Assembly: GCF_000526415.1 (NCBI RefSeq)
Contig: NZ_JAGA01000002.1
Span: 1,604,001 to 1,668,000, forward strand
Reading direction: 5' to 3'
Source: Kallotenue papyrolyticum
GTDB taxonomy: Bacteria; Chloroflexota; Chloroflexia; Chloroflexales; Kallotenuaceae
Length of the DNA: 64,000 nucleotides
Part shown: positions 16,318 through 24,544 of the stretch, piece after piece
Numbering within the stretch: the stretch's first letter is position 1
Layout: each line of letters starts with the position of its first letter
Notes under the pieces: generated by a model
Databases searched by the model: none
Told to the model about the DNA's origin: nothing
What the model saw: the letters and a program-made list of their open reading frames with translations, nothing else
Program-made: the position numbers and the translations under genes

Positions 16318-16788
16318 TCATGATTCTTCGGTTGCCTGTGTGCGGTGGAGCACCATGCGCACTTCGTTGCCGCCGTTGGGCGCAGCCGTGAACTCAACTT
16401 CATCCACGAACTGGCGGATCAGCCACATGCCCAACCCCACGTCTTCGCCGCGAAAGGCGCGCTCGATCTCCGGTCGCTCGCGACCGTAGTCGCGGTCGAA
16501 GGCACGATAGGCCTGATCGCGGACGCAGACCACCAGCGCCGCGCCGCAGATCTGAATCAGCACATGCACCTCGGCTTGGCGCAGCCCGCGATTGCCGTGC
16601 TCGATCGCGTTGGTGATGGCTTCCGCCACCGCTGTGCGCAGACCGTCGATGCGCTCCTGGCGAAAGCCCATGCGCTGCGCCACCGCTGCCACCGTATCCA
16701 TGGCAACCTTTTCGTAGCCCAGGCGGCTGGGCAAACGCAGCTCGATGGGCCGACCAGACGCGGGGTTGGATGAGCGGGAGCGCCGCAT
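16318..16788 (-). CDS. RsbW-like anti-sigma factor / serine kinase (GHKL ATPase)
   Basis: A 156-residue HATPase_c_2 protein with N box EAITNAIEHGNRG and a G-box-like GLGMWLIRQFVDEV. Enzymes of this type bind and inhibit a sigma factor (or another partner) and phosphorylate a cognate STAS protein, here probably the gene 79 bases downstream. The first ~17 residues are Arg/Ser-rich and could be disordered. The carboxyltransferase gene lies 39 bases upstream on the same strand, so all three may be one transcript. No sigma factor is visible nearby. Confidence 0.87.
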   Translation of the reverse strand: MRRSRSSNPASGRPIELRLPSRLGYEKVAMDTVAAVAQRMGFRQERIDGLRTAVAEAITNAIEHGNRGLRQAEVHVLIQICGAALVVCVRDQAYRAFDRDYGRERPEIERAFRGEDVGLGMWLIRQFVDEVEFTAAPNGGNEVRMVLHRTQATEES

Positions 16789-16827
16789 AGTGGTCCCTTC
16801 TGAGCGTAGCCGCTCGGCGTGACAGCC

Positions 16828-18381
16828 TCAGAGCGGAATGTTGCCATGTTTGCGCGGCGGCAGTGTTTGGCGTTTGGTGCGCGCCAGGCGTAGCGCTTTG
16901 ATCAGCGCCGGTCGTGTTTCGCGCGGCTCGATCACCTGATCGATATAGCCGCGTTCGGCGGCAACGTACGGATTGGCGAAGCGCTGCTGATAGTCTTCGA
17001 CCAATTCCGCCAGCCGTGCCTGCGGATCGGCGGCATTGGCCAGCTCGCGCCGGAAAATGATCTTGACCGCCGCGTCCGGTCCCATCACGGCAATCTCCGC
17101 CGTGGGCCAGGCAAAGTTGAAATCGGCGCGAATATGCTTGGATGCCATCACGTCGTAGGCGCCGCCATACGCTTTGCGCGTGATCACCGTGAGCTTGGGC
17201 ACGGTCGCCTCGCAGTAGGCGTACAGCAGCTTGGCGCCGTGGCGGATGATGCCGCCGTATTCCTGCTGCGTGCCGGGCAGAAAGCCGGGTACGTCCACAA
17301 AGGTGATCAACGGGATATTGAACGCATCGCAAAAGCGCACGAAGCGCGCGCCCTTGACCGAGGCATCGATATCCAGGGTGCCCGCCAGGGCCAGCGGCTG
17401 ATTGCCCACCACTCCAACGACGTGACCATCCAGGCGGCCGAACCCGATCACCAGGTTCTGGGCGTACAGCGGCTGGATCTCAAAGAAAAAACCGTCGTCC
17501 AGCACGCTCTCGATCACCTGCTTCATATCATATGGTTTCTTGGGCGAGTCGGGGATCAGACTTTGTAACGATTCATCCATGCGCTCGGGATCGTCGCTGG
17601 GCGGGAGCGCCGGCGGATCCTCCATGTTGTTGGCGGGCAGAAAGCTGAGCAGCGTGCGCGTCTGCTCGAAGCACTCGGCTTCGTTTTCGGCGGCCAGATG
17701 CGCCACGCCGGAGCGCGTGTTGTGCGTCAGCGCGCCGCCCAGCTCCTCGAAGCCGACCTCCTCGCCGGTGACGCTGCGGATTACCTCCGGGCCGGTGATA
17801 AACATCTGCGAGGTGTTTTTGACCATCAGGATGAAATCGGTCATGGCCGGAGAATAGACTGCGCCGCCGGCGCATGGCCCGGCGATGATCGAGATCTGCG
17901 GGATCACGCCTGAGGCCAGCACGTTGCGATAGAAGATCTCGGCATAGCCGCCCAGGGCCACCACGCCCTCCTGAATGCGCGCGCCGCCCGAATCGTTGAT
18001 GCCGATGCAGGGCACGCCCATGCGCAGGGCCAGATCCATCACCTTGACGATCTTTTCGGCGAAGACCTCGCCAAGCGATCCGCCGAAGACGGTGAAGTCC
18101 TGCGAGAAGATGCAAACCGGGCGACCGTCGATCGTGCCGTGGCCGGTGATCACGCCGTCGCCCAGGGGATGTTGCCGATCCAGGCCGAAGTTGTGCGAGC
18201 GGTGCACCGCAAAGGCGTCCAGTTCCACAAACGAGCCGGGATCGAGCAGGGCATGGATCCGTTCGCGCGCGGTCTGCTTGCCGCGGGCATGCTGTTTGGC
18301 GGCGGCCGCCGGATCAGTGGTTTCGGCCTGGGCGCGCCGCCGGCGCAGTTCTTCGATTTTTTGCTGAGTTGTCTGAGTCAC
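16828..18381 (-). CDS. Acyl-CoA carboxylase carboxyltransferase (beta) subunit, propionyl-CoA type
   Basis: A biotin-dependent carboxyltransferase of 517 residues with the N- and C-terminal crotonase-fold halves. Oxyanion-hole glycine pairs are visible in [12 protein letters not shown] and [12 protein letters not shown], and in [10 protein letters not shown] and [13 protein letters not shown]. It transfers CO2 from carboxybiotin to acetyl- or propionyl-CoA. No biotin carboxylase or carrier subunit is encoded next to it. In Chloroflexia such enzymes serve fatty acid synthesis and, in some members, the 3-hydroxypropionate cycle. I choose GTG 18381, preceded by GGGGGA, over the in-frame TTG at 18396, which has no ribosome-binding site. 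Confidence 0.93.
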   Translation of the reverse strand: MTQTTQQKIEELRRRRAQAETTDPAAAAKQHARGKQTARERIHALLDPGSFVELDAFAVHRSHNFGLDRQHPLGDGVITGHGTIDGRPVCIFSQDFTVFGGSLGEVFAEKIVKVMDLALRMGVPCIGINDSGGARIQEGVVALGGYAEIFYRNVLASGVIPQISIIAGPCAGGAVYSPAMTDFILMVKNTSQMFITGPEVIRSVTGEEVGFEELGGALTHNTRSGVAHLAAENEAECFEQTRTLLSFLPANNMEDPPALPPSDDPERMDESLQSLIPDSPKKPYDMKQVIESVLDDGFFFEIQPLYAQNLVIGFGRLDGHVVGVVGNQPLALAGTLDIDASVKGARFVRFCDAFNIPLITFVDVPGFLPGTQQEYGGIIRHGAKLLYAYCEATVPKLTVITRKAYGGAYDVMASKHIRADFNFAWPTAEIAVMGPDAAVKIIFRRELANAADPQARLAELVEDYQQRFANPYVAAERGYIDQVIEPRETRPALIKALRLARTKRQTLPPRKHGNIPL

Positions 18382-18435
18382 AGCGCTGTCCCCCAATGTG
18401 CTGCTTGAGCTCCGTTGCTCCCTTGATCCGCCGCC

Positions 18436-18444
18436 AGTATAGCA
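18436..18444 (-). promoter_or_regulatory. Extended -10 of the carboxyltransferase gene
   Basis: The minus strand reads TGC-TATACT, about 55 bases upstream of the GTG start. It is one of the recurring TGn-extended -10 elements in this window. Confidence 0.5.
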
Positions 18445-18488
18445 GGCGCGCCAAGTCTGGCGATCAGCCGGTGGCGCGCTGCGCTAGG

Positions 18489-19019
18489 CTACGGTCCGGT
18501 GTGCTGCCAGGCCTGCCGCGTGAGGTTCTCGGCGCGCAGGCGGATCGCGCAGGGATCGTCGATCACGCGCAGGATCAACTGCTCGTGCTCCAGGCGCCAG
18601 GTGTAGCGCCCCACCTCAAGGTGGCAGACCGGATCGTTGAACAGCGTGAGCTGGTCGCCTTGCACGGTGAACGAGCCGACGCTGCGCCAGCCGGTTTCGC
18701 GATACACAATGCGGTAGATGCCGCGATCGAACCACAGTGTCCAGGTGCCGCCGCTGGGCAGGTAGTCCGGACAGCGGCGGCACGGCACCGGCGTGCCGGG
18801 GGTTGGATCGAGCTTGACATAGTGCCCGTCCAGCGGGGTGGCGCGCAGCGGCGGTAGCGGTGTGGTATAGGGAAAGGGCGTACTCTCGCTGGTGGGCGCG
18901 GGCGCCCCGGCGACGCGTGGGGTGGCGACGCGCTGCTCGCGCGGTGGCAAAGCGGCCTGGCAGCTGCTTAGCCCCAGCATCAACAGCGTACTGCCAAGCA
19001 AAAGTCCGCTGCGCCTCAT
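18489..19019 (-). CDS. Predicted lipoprotein of unknown function
   Basis: A 176-residue protein with a lipoprotein signal peptide ending in the lipobox LSSC (Cys near residue 20), so it should be anchored outside the membrane. A Pro/Thr-rich linker (about 25-70) follows. The C-terminal domain is predicted beta-rich, with four Cys residues (CRRC, PVCHLE, DPCAIR) and Trp/Tyr-rich strands. I do not recognise a named family; it resembles small beta-barrel lipoproteins. ATG 19019 gives the signal peptide its normal length. An extended -10 (TGC-TATGCT, minus strand 19054-19046) lies about 27 bases upstream. Confidence 0.75.
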   Translation of the reverse strand: MRRSGLLLGSTLLMLGLSSCQAALPPREQRVATPRVAGAPAPTSESTPFPYTTPLPPLRATPLDGHYVKLDPTPGTPVPCRRCPDYLPSGGTWTLWFDRGIYRIVYRETGWRSVGSFTVQGDQLTLFNDPVCHLEVGRYTWRLEHEQLILRVIDDPCAIRLRAENLTRQAWQHTGP

Positions 19020-19126
19020 CGTCTGCTCCGGCGTGTATGCCTGCCAGCATAGCACAGGCGGCCTCATCTGGCTACTCCTGCCTCAGCCGCGCATCAGCCG
19101 CGCATGACTCATCCCCGCGGGAGGGG

Positions 19127-19135
19127 TGGTACAAT
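19127..19135 (+). promoter_or_regulatory. Extended -10 of the glycosyltransferase operon (TGGTACAAT)
   Basis: TGG-TACAAT ends 8 bases before the GTG at 19144. Transcription would start at or next to the start codon, so the operon mRNA is probably leaderless. Confidence 0.55.
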
Positions 19136-19143
19136 GCGGCGTT

Positions 19144-21954
19144 GTGCAGCCGGCAGTGACCTTTCAACGCGTTGAACGTCTGCGGGCACGCCGTCAGCTT
19201 TGGGGCGGCGTGCGCCTGTTGCTGCCCGCGTTTCTGACGCTGCTGCTGGGCGTGCTGGCCTACCAGCTTCCCTACCGTGGCCACATCGATATCGGCCAAC
19301 TGGGCGACCGGTTGTGGGTATCGGCCTCCGAAGCGCAGCGCGCCGAGCAGATTGAACGCGGCGACTGGTATGCCGATCAGCTCGGCCTGGCAGGACGCTA
19401 CCGCTGGAGCCGCGAGCGGGCGACGATCACGCTCACCGGCCTGGGCAGCAACGCGCTGGAGGTGACCTTCTGGGCCAGCGGCTGGCCCGCCGATGTCGTA
19501 CGCGCAACGCCCAAACAGCCGACCATCCGCGTGCTGGTCGGCGAGCGCGAGGTGGGCCGCTTCACGCCGGCCGTGGAGCGCGCGCCCTACACGGTGACGA
19601 TCCCGGCCGCGGCGGTCGTTGCCGAACGCCTGACGGTGACGCTGGTCAGCAGCGCTACCTTTACCGATACGCAGACGGTGGTCGATCCGCGGCCCAAGGG
19701 TCTGCGCCTGCATGCGCTGGATGTGGTGGTGGCCGGTCCGGGCACGCGTCCCGCCTGGCTGCCGCTGGGCGCGATCATCGCGGCGGTGCTGACCATGACC
19801 GGCCTGGCCGGACGCCTGACGCACCGCGCCTGGCTGCCGCCGGCGGTGGGCTTGGGCGGCACGCTGTTGGGCGCTACCCTGGTGGCGCTGGCGCGCATCT
19901 GGTTGGCGGCGCTGTTGCCGGCCTGGCTGGCGCTGCTGCTGTTGGCGCTGCTGCTGCTCGAACGCCGGCGCATGCGTGCGGCCTGGCGGGCGTTGCGTTG
20001 GCGCCTTGCGCTGGGCCAGGCCCTGGCGTGGGGGTTGCTCACGGCGCTGCTGGCCGCTGCTCTGGCGCTGTTGGCGCGACTGCTGCTGGCCGGCTGGCCG
20101 CTGCCGCCGATCGTCGCCGATGGGCGCGGCGTGTGGCTTTTCCAAGCGCTGGTGCGGCTCTCGCTGGCGGGCGGGCTGCTGCTGGTGCTGGTCGCCGGCG
20201 TGACGGTGCTGCCGCGGGTGGTGTTGGATGCGCGGCGCGCCCTGCTCACCGGACGGCTGGCGGCGATCCTGTTGGGCTTGGCCGCCGGCGTCTGGCTGGG
20301 CTATCAGCTCTGGCTGATCGCAACACTGCCCTTTGTCGGCCATGCCGACTATGCCGACAACGCGGTGGTTGCGCGCAACCTGCTGCGCGGACGCGGCTTT
20401 GTGGTGGACTATGTGACGCAGTTCTACCGCCTGGAACCGGGCGGCAGCGTGACGCGCCCACAGGAGACCTGGCCGCTGTTGCAGCCGCTGTTGATGTTGC
20501 CGAGTATGGCGCTGCTCGGCTCGACGCCTTTTGCCGCGCGGCTTCCCAACATCGTCTTGCTGCTGGTCGTGACGCTGCTGATCTTCCACATCGGCGCGCG
20601 CGTCTGGGATCGCCGCGTGGGCCTGCTGGCCGCGCTGCTGACGCTGACCAACCTGCTGTTCTTTCGCCTGGCGATCTACGCCACCAGCGATCTGGCGCTG
20701 GTGGTCTGGAGCATGGCCGCCTTCTGGCTGGTGGGGCAGGCGCTGGAAACACCGCAGCGTTCCACACCGACGCGCTGGGTGTTGGCTGGCCTGTTCACCG
20801 GCCTGATGATCCTGCAGAAGCCGAGCGCGGCGATCTTCGCCGTGGGCATGGGCCTGTGGGTGCTGTGGCGCATCTGGCGCGTGCGCGGTCAGGGCTGGCG
20901 CGCGCTGCTGCGGTATTGGTGGCCGCGCCTGGCGCTATGGGTAGGTGTGGCCTTTGTGGTGGTGCTGCCCTATTTCGTGCGCAACCTGCAGGTTTTCGGT
21001 CGGCCCTTCTTTTCAACCGAGGCCTACGATGCCTGGGTGCTGTACTTCCGCGGCACGCGCGCCGAAGCCTGGGAAGAGATCTACCGCGTCTACGCGCCGG
21101 AGCTAGGCGGTCCAGGGCTGCCGGATCGCTCCTGGATCCTGCGCTGGGGCTGGGACCTGACCCTGGGTAAGATCGCGCAGCAGGTGCGCGACGCCTGGGA
21201 TTTTCTGCTGCCGCCGCGCGGCGAGCTGCTGGGCGTCAACCGTAGCGGCATCGCCGCCACCTGGCTGATGCTGCTGGGGCTGGTGACACTGCGTCCGCGC
21301 CAGCGCCGTCTGATCGGGCTGGTGGGCGTGGCGCTGCTGCTCTACACCGCCTTTCTGATCCTGTACTGGCACACCCACGACGAGCCGCGCTATTTCGTGC
21401 CCTTCGTGCCCTGGCTGACGCTGCTGGCCGCCTGGGGCGCGTGCTGGCTGTTTGATCGCATCGCCGCGCTGCATGGCGGTCGCTGGGCCGCGCTGGGCGG
21501 TCTGCTGCTGACGCTGGCGCTGGGCTCGACGCTGCAGACGCACTGGCGGCAGATCGATGCCTTTCTCGATCCCGACAGCGGCGACTATTGGGGACGCGTC
21601 TGGGAGGGCGATCTCCAGGCCTACGCCTGGCTGCGCGAGCACACGCCGCCTGAGGCGGTGGTCATGACGCGCGTGCCCTGGCAGCTCCACTTCCACGCCG
21701 AGCGTCCGGCGGTGATGATCCCCAACGCCGACGGCGCGACGATCATGCGCGTGGCGCAGTATTATGGTGTTGACTATCTGGTGCTGGGCGCGATGAGCAC
21801 CTCGCAGCCCGAACGGGATGGCGCGCTGGTCGCGATGCGGCGCGGCGAGGCAGCGCCCGGCTGGACGCTGGCTACCAGCGTGCGCGATCGCTTCGGGCGC
21901 ACGATCTACATCTACCGCCGCGCGCCGGAGCAGGCAGAGGAGCGGCAGCCATGA
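19144..21954 (+). CDS. GT-C membrane glycosyltransferase (GT39/ArnT-like), operon gene 1
   Basis: A 936-residue polytopic protein predicted to move a sugar from a lipid carrier on the outer face of the membrane. After one N-terminal helix (about 14-38) comes an exported beta-rich domain (about 70-200), and then a dozen or more hydrophobic helices. The first large loop of the transferase core carries GHADYADNAVVARNLLRGRG, the usual place of the catalytic acid. A soluble C-terminal segment (about 830-936) ends the protein. I start it at GTG 19144 because the -10 at 19130-19135 overlaps an earlier in-frame GTG. Its stop overlaps the next start by 4 bases. Confidence 0.85.
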   Translation: MQPAVTFQRVERLRARRQLWGGVRLLLPAFLTLLLGVLAYQLPYRGHIDIGQLGDRLWVSASEAQRAEQIERGDWYADQLGLAGRYRWSRERATITLTGLGSNALEVTFWASGWPADVVRATPKQPTIRVLVGEREVGRFTPAVERAPYTVTIPAAAVVAERLTVTLVSSATFTDTQTVVDPRPKGLRLHALDVVVAGPGTRPAWLPLGAIIAAVLTMTGLAGRLTHRAWLPPAVGLGGTLLGATLVALARIWLAALLPAWLALLLLALLLLERRRMRAAWRALRWRLALGQALAWGLLTALLAAALALLARLLLAGWPLPPIVADGRGVWLFQALVRLSLAGGLLLVLVAGVTVLPRVVLDARRALLTGRLAAILLGLAAGVWLGYQLWLIATLPFVGHADYADNAVVARNLLRGRGFVVDYVTQFYRLEPGGSVTRPQETWPLLQPLLMLPSMALLGSTPFAARLPNIVLLLVVTLLIFHIGARVWDRRVGLLAALLTLTNLLFFRLAIYATSDLALVVWSMAAFWLVGQALETPQRSTPTRWVLAGLFTGLMILQKPSAAIFAVGMGLWVLWRIWRVRGQGWRALLRYWWPRLALWVGVAFVVVLPYFVRNLQVFGRPFFSTEAYDAWVLYFRGTRAEAWEEIYRVYAPELGGPGLPDRSWILRWGWDLTLGKIAQQVRDAWDFLLPPRGELLGVNRSGIAATWLMLLGLVTLRPRQRRLIGLVGVALLLYTAFLILYWHTHDEPRYFVPFVPWLTLLAAWGACWLFDRIAALHGGRWAALGGLLLTLALGSTLQTHWRQIDAFLDPDSGDYWGRVWEGDLQAYAWLREHTPPEAVVMTRVPWQLHFHAERPAVMIPNADGATIMRVAQYYGVDYLVLGAMSTSQPERDGALVAMRRGEAAPGWTLATSVRDRFGRTIYIYRRAPEQAEERQP

Positions 21955-23219
21955 AGATCGCCATGCTGACCAGCTCCTACCCCAAATGGCCCGGCGAAAC
22001 GACCGCGCCCTTTATCGAGGAGATCGCGGCACATGTCGCGGCGCGCGGCCACGAGGTGCATGTGTTGATGCCCCATCGCGCCGATCTGCGACGCGCACCA
22101 TGCGAACGGGGCGTGCACCTGCATACCTACCGCTACGCGCCGCTGCGCGCGCTGGAGGTGTGGGGCTATGCAGCGGCGCTGCGCGGCGATGTGGGCCTCA
22201 GGCCGGGAACGATCGCGGCGGTGCCGCTGGCGCTGGGCAGTGGGCTAGCGGCGCTGCTGCGCCTGACGGCGCAGCATGCCTTTGATCTGCTGCATGCCCA
22301 CTGGGTGCTGCCCAACGCGCCGATCGCCGCGCTAGTGGCGCGCCGTCGGCGACTGCCGCTGGTGATTTCGCTGCATGGCTCGGATGTGTTCCTGGCCGAA
22401 CGCTCGCTGCCGCTGGCCTGGAGCGCGCGCTGGGCAGCGCAGCGCGCCGGCGCCATCACGGCCTGCTCCGGCGATCTGGCGGCGCGGCTGGCGCGGCTGG
22501 GCGCGCCAGCCGATCGGCTCGTGGTGGTGCCCTACGGCATCGATCCGCAGGTGTTTCGGCCCGATCCGGCTGCGGGCGCTGCGTTGCGCGCCCGGCTGGG
22601 TATCGACCCGCAACGTCCGACGCTGGTCTGGCTCAGTCGCATGGTGTATAAAAAAGGCCTGCATGTGTTGCTCGAGGCCATGCCGGCGGTAGTGCGCGCG
22701 CAGCCCGACACGCTACTGGTGCTGGGCGGCTATGGCGATCTACGGCCCGCGCTGGAAGCCCAGGCGCGCCGCCTGGGCATCGCGCGCAACGTACTCTTTC
22801 CCGGCGTGATCACCCGCGACGAGGTCAACGCCTTCTGGAACATGGGCGATGTGGTGGTGATCCCGGCCATTCGCGACCATCGCGGCAATGTGGATGGCCT
22901 GCCCAACATTGTGCTGGAGGCGATGAGCGCCGGGCGACCGATCGTGGCCAGCCGCGTGGCCGGCATTCCGCAGGTGATCGACGACGGTGTGCACGGCCTG
23001 CTGACGCCGCCGGGCGATGCCGAGGCGCTGGCCACGGCGATCCTGCGTCTGACAGGCGATCGGCGGCTGGCACAGCGCTTGGGGCAGGCTGCGCGCCATC
23101 GCGTTGAGCGCGAGCTGCGCTGGTCGCACGTCGCCGAACGCTTCGAGCAAGCCTACCACCGGGCGCGCAGCGCCGCCTCCGCGGCGGGTCAGCGCCGGGT
23201 GCCATGGTGTGAGTGGTGA
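21951..23219 (+). CDS. GT4-family glycosyltransferase, operon gene 2
   Basis: A 422-residue retaining GT-B glycosyltransferase of the cytoplasm. The N-terminal half opens with MKIAMLTSSYPKWPGETTAP, and the C-terminal half has the nucleotide-sugar binding region VDGLPNIVLEAMSAGRPIVA with the conserved Glu. LVWLSRMVYKKGLHVLLEAM is the typical hinge stretch. It should add a sugar from a nucleotide donor to a lipid-linked or polysaccharide acceptor. It is translationally coupled to gene 1 (ATGA overlap at 21951-21954), so the acceptor is probably the product handled by the surrounding membrane glycosyltransferases. Confidence 0.9.
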   Translation: MKIAMLTSSYPKWPGETTAPFIEEIAAHVAARGHEVHVLMPHRADLRRAPCERGVHLHTYRYAPLRALEVWGYAAALRGDVGLRPGTIAAVPLALGSGLAALLRLTAQHAFDLLHAHWVLPNAPIAALVARRRRLPLVISLHGSDVFLAERSLPLAWSARWAAQRAGAITACSGDLAARLARLGAPADRLVVVPYGIDPQVFRPDPAAGAALRARLGIDPQRPTLVWLSRMVYKKGLHVLLEAMPAVVRAQPDTLLVLGGYGDLRPALEAQARRLGIARNVLFPGVITRDEVNAFWNMGDVVVIPAIRDHRGNVDGLPNIVLEAMSAGRPIVASRVAGIPQVIDDGVHGLLTPPGDAEALATAILRLTGDRRLAQRLGQAARHRVERELRWSHVAERFEQAYHRARSAASAAGQRRVPWCEW

Positions 23220-24544
23220 ACAGGATGCAACAGGAGACGATCCTTCGTATCGAAAGCCACGCGGCGCTGGTCGGCATAATCGGCCTGGGCTACGTGGGCG
23301 TGCCGCTGGCGGCGCGCGCGGCGCGGGCCGGCTTTCGCGTGCTGGGTTTCGACGTGGATGCCACCCGTGTGGCGCGCATCAACCGTGGCGAGAGCTATAC
23401 CCTGGACGTGCCCGGCGAGGTCATGGCTGCGCTGGTGCGCGAAGGCCGCCTCAGCGCGAGCGATGACTTCACGCGCCTGCGCGAGTGCGACGTGATTCTG
23501 ATCTGCGTGCCGACGCCGCTGGATCGCCACGGCCAGCCCGACATCAGTGCGATCGAGCGCGCCGGCGACGCGATCGCGGCTGCCCTGCGACCCGGCCACC
23601 TGATCGTGCTGGAGAGCACCACCTGGCCGGGCACTACCGACGAGGTGTTGTTGCCGCGTTGCGCGGCGCGCGGCCTGCAGGTGGGCCGCGACTTCTGGCT
23701 GGCCTTTTCGCCGGAGCGCATCGATCCCGGCCAGACCAACAGCCAGGGCTGGACCGTGGAAAACACGCCCAAGGTGGTTGGCGGCGTAACGCCGCAGTGC
23801 ACCGAGGTGGCCGGCGCGTTCTACCGCCAGATCGTGCAGCGCGTGGTGGCGGTCTCCTCGGCGCGCACCGCGGAAATGACCAAACTGGTCGAAAACATCT
23901 TCCGCAACGTCAACATTGCGCTGGTCAACGAGCTGGCGCTGCTGTGCGACCGCATGGGCCTCAACATCTGGGAGATCCTGGATGCCGCCGCGACCAAGCC
24001 GTTTGCCTTCATGAAGCACACGCCGGGACCGGGCCTGGGCGGCCACTGTATCCCGCTCGATCCCTTCTACCTGAGCTGGAAGGCGCGCGAGTACGACTTC
24101 CACACGCGCTTCATCGAACTGGCGGGCCACGTCAACAACGAAATGCCCTACCATGTCAAGACCTTGATCATTCGCGCGCTCAATCGTCGCGGCAAGAGCC
24201 TCAACGGCGCGACGGTGGTGCTGCTGGGCGTGGCCTACAAGCCCGATATCGACGACTACCGCGAGTCGCCGGTATTCAAGATCATGGCCCTGCTGGAGGC
24301 CGAGGGCGCGCGCGTGCTGGCCGTCGATCCGCACATCACCACCTTTGTCGATCACCATGGCCGCGAGCTGCAGACCACGCCACTCAGCGATGAGCTGCTG
24401 GGCGCCGCCGACTGCGTGGCGATCATCACCAATCACAGCGCCTTCGACTATGAGCGGATCGTACGCCTGGCGTCGGTCGTGGTCGATACGCGCAACGCGA
24501 CGCGCAACGTGCGCGAGGGTCGCGACAAAATCGTGCTGCTATGA
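23213..24544 (+). CDS. UDP-sugar 6-dehydrogenase, WecC/WbpA/TviB type, operon gene 3
   Basis: Oxidises a UDP-hexose or UDP-HexNAc at C6 to the uronic acid with two NAD+. The N-terminal Rossmann fold starts IIGLGYVGVPLAARAA. The catalytic Cys is in GPGLGGHCIPLDPFY, and a central helix has AEMTKLVENIFRNVNIALVNE. C-terminal GVAYKPDIDDYRESP is typical of the UDP-ManNAc/GlcNAc dehydrogenase subgroup rather than UDP-glucose dehydrogenase. The product would be an acidic sugar donor for this operon. The start is uncertain: GTG 23213 overlaps the previous stop, and ATG 23225 is the alternative; neither has a strong ribosome-binding site. Confidence 0.92.
   Translation: MVNRMQQETILRIESHAALVGIIGLGYVGVPLAARAARAGFRVLGFDVDATRVARINRGESYTLDVPGEVMAALVREGRLSASDDFTRLRECDVILICVPTPLDRHGQPDISAIERAGDAIAAALRPGHLIVLESTTWPGTTDEVLLPRCAARGLQVGRDFWLAFSPERIDPGQTNSQGWTVENTPKVVGGVTPQCTEVAGAFYRQIVQRVVAVSSARTAEMTKLVENIFRNVNIALVNELALLCDRMGLNIWEILDAAATKPFAFMKHTPGPGLGGHCIPLDPFYLSWKAREYDFHTRFIELAGHVNNEMPYHVKTLIIRALNRRGKSLNGATVVLLGVAYKPDIDDYRESPVFKIMALLEAEGARVLAVDPHITTFVDHHGRELQTTPLSDELLGAADCVAIITNHSAFDYERIVRLASVVVDTRNATRNVREGRDKIVLL

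Noticed and set aside
19072-20589. 505-codon Gln/Arg-rich minus-strand frame opposite glycosyltransferase 1
   Set aside because: Low-complexity Gln/Arg/His composition is typical of the antisense of Leu/Ala-rich membrane proteins.
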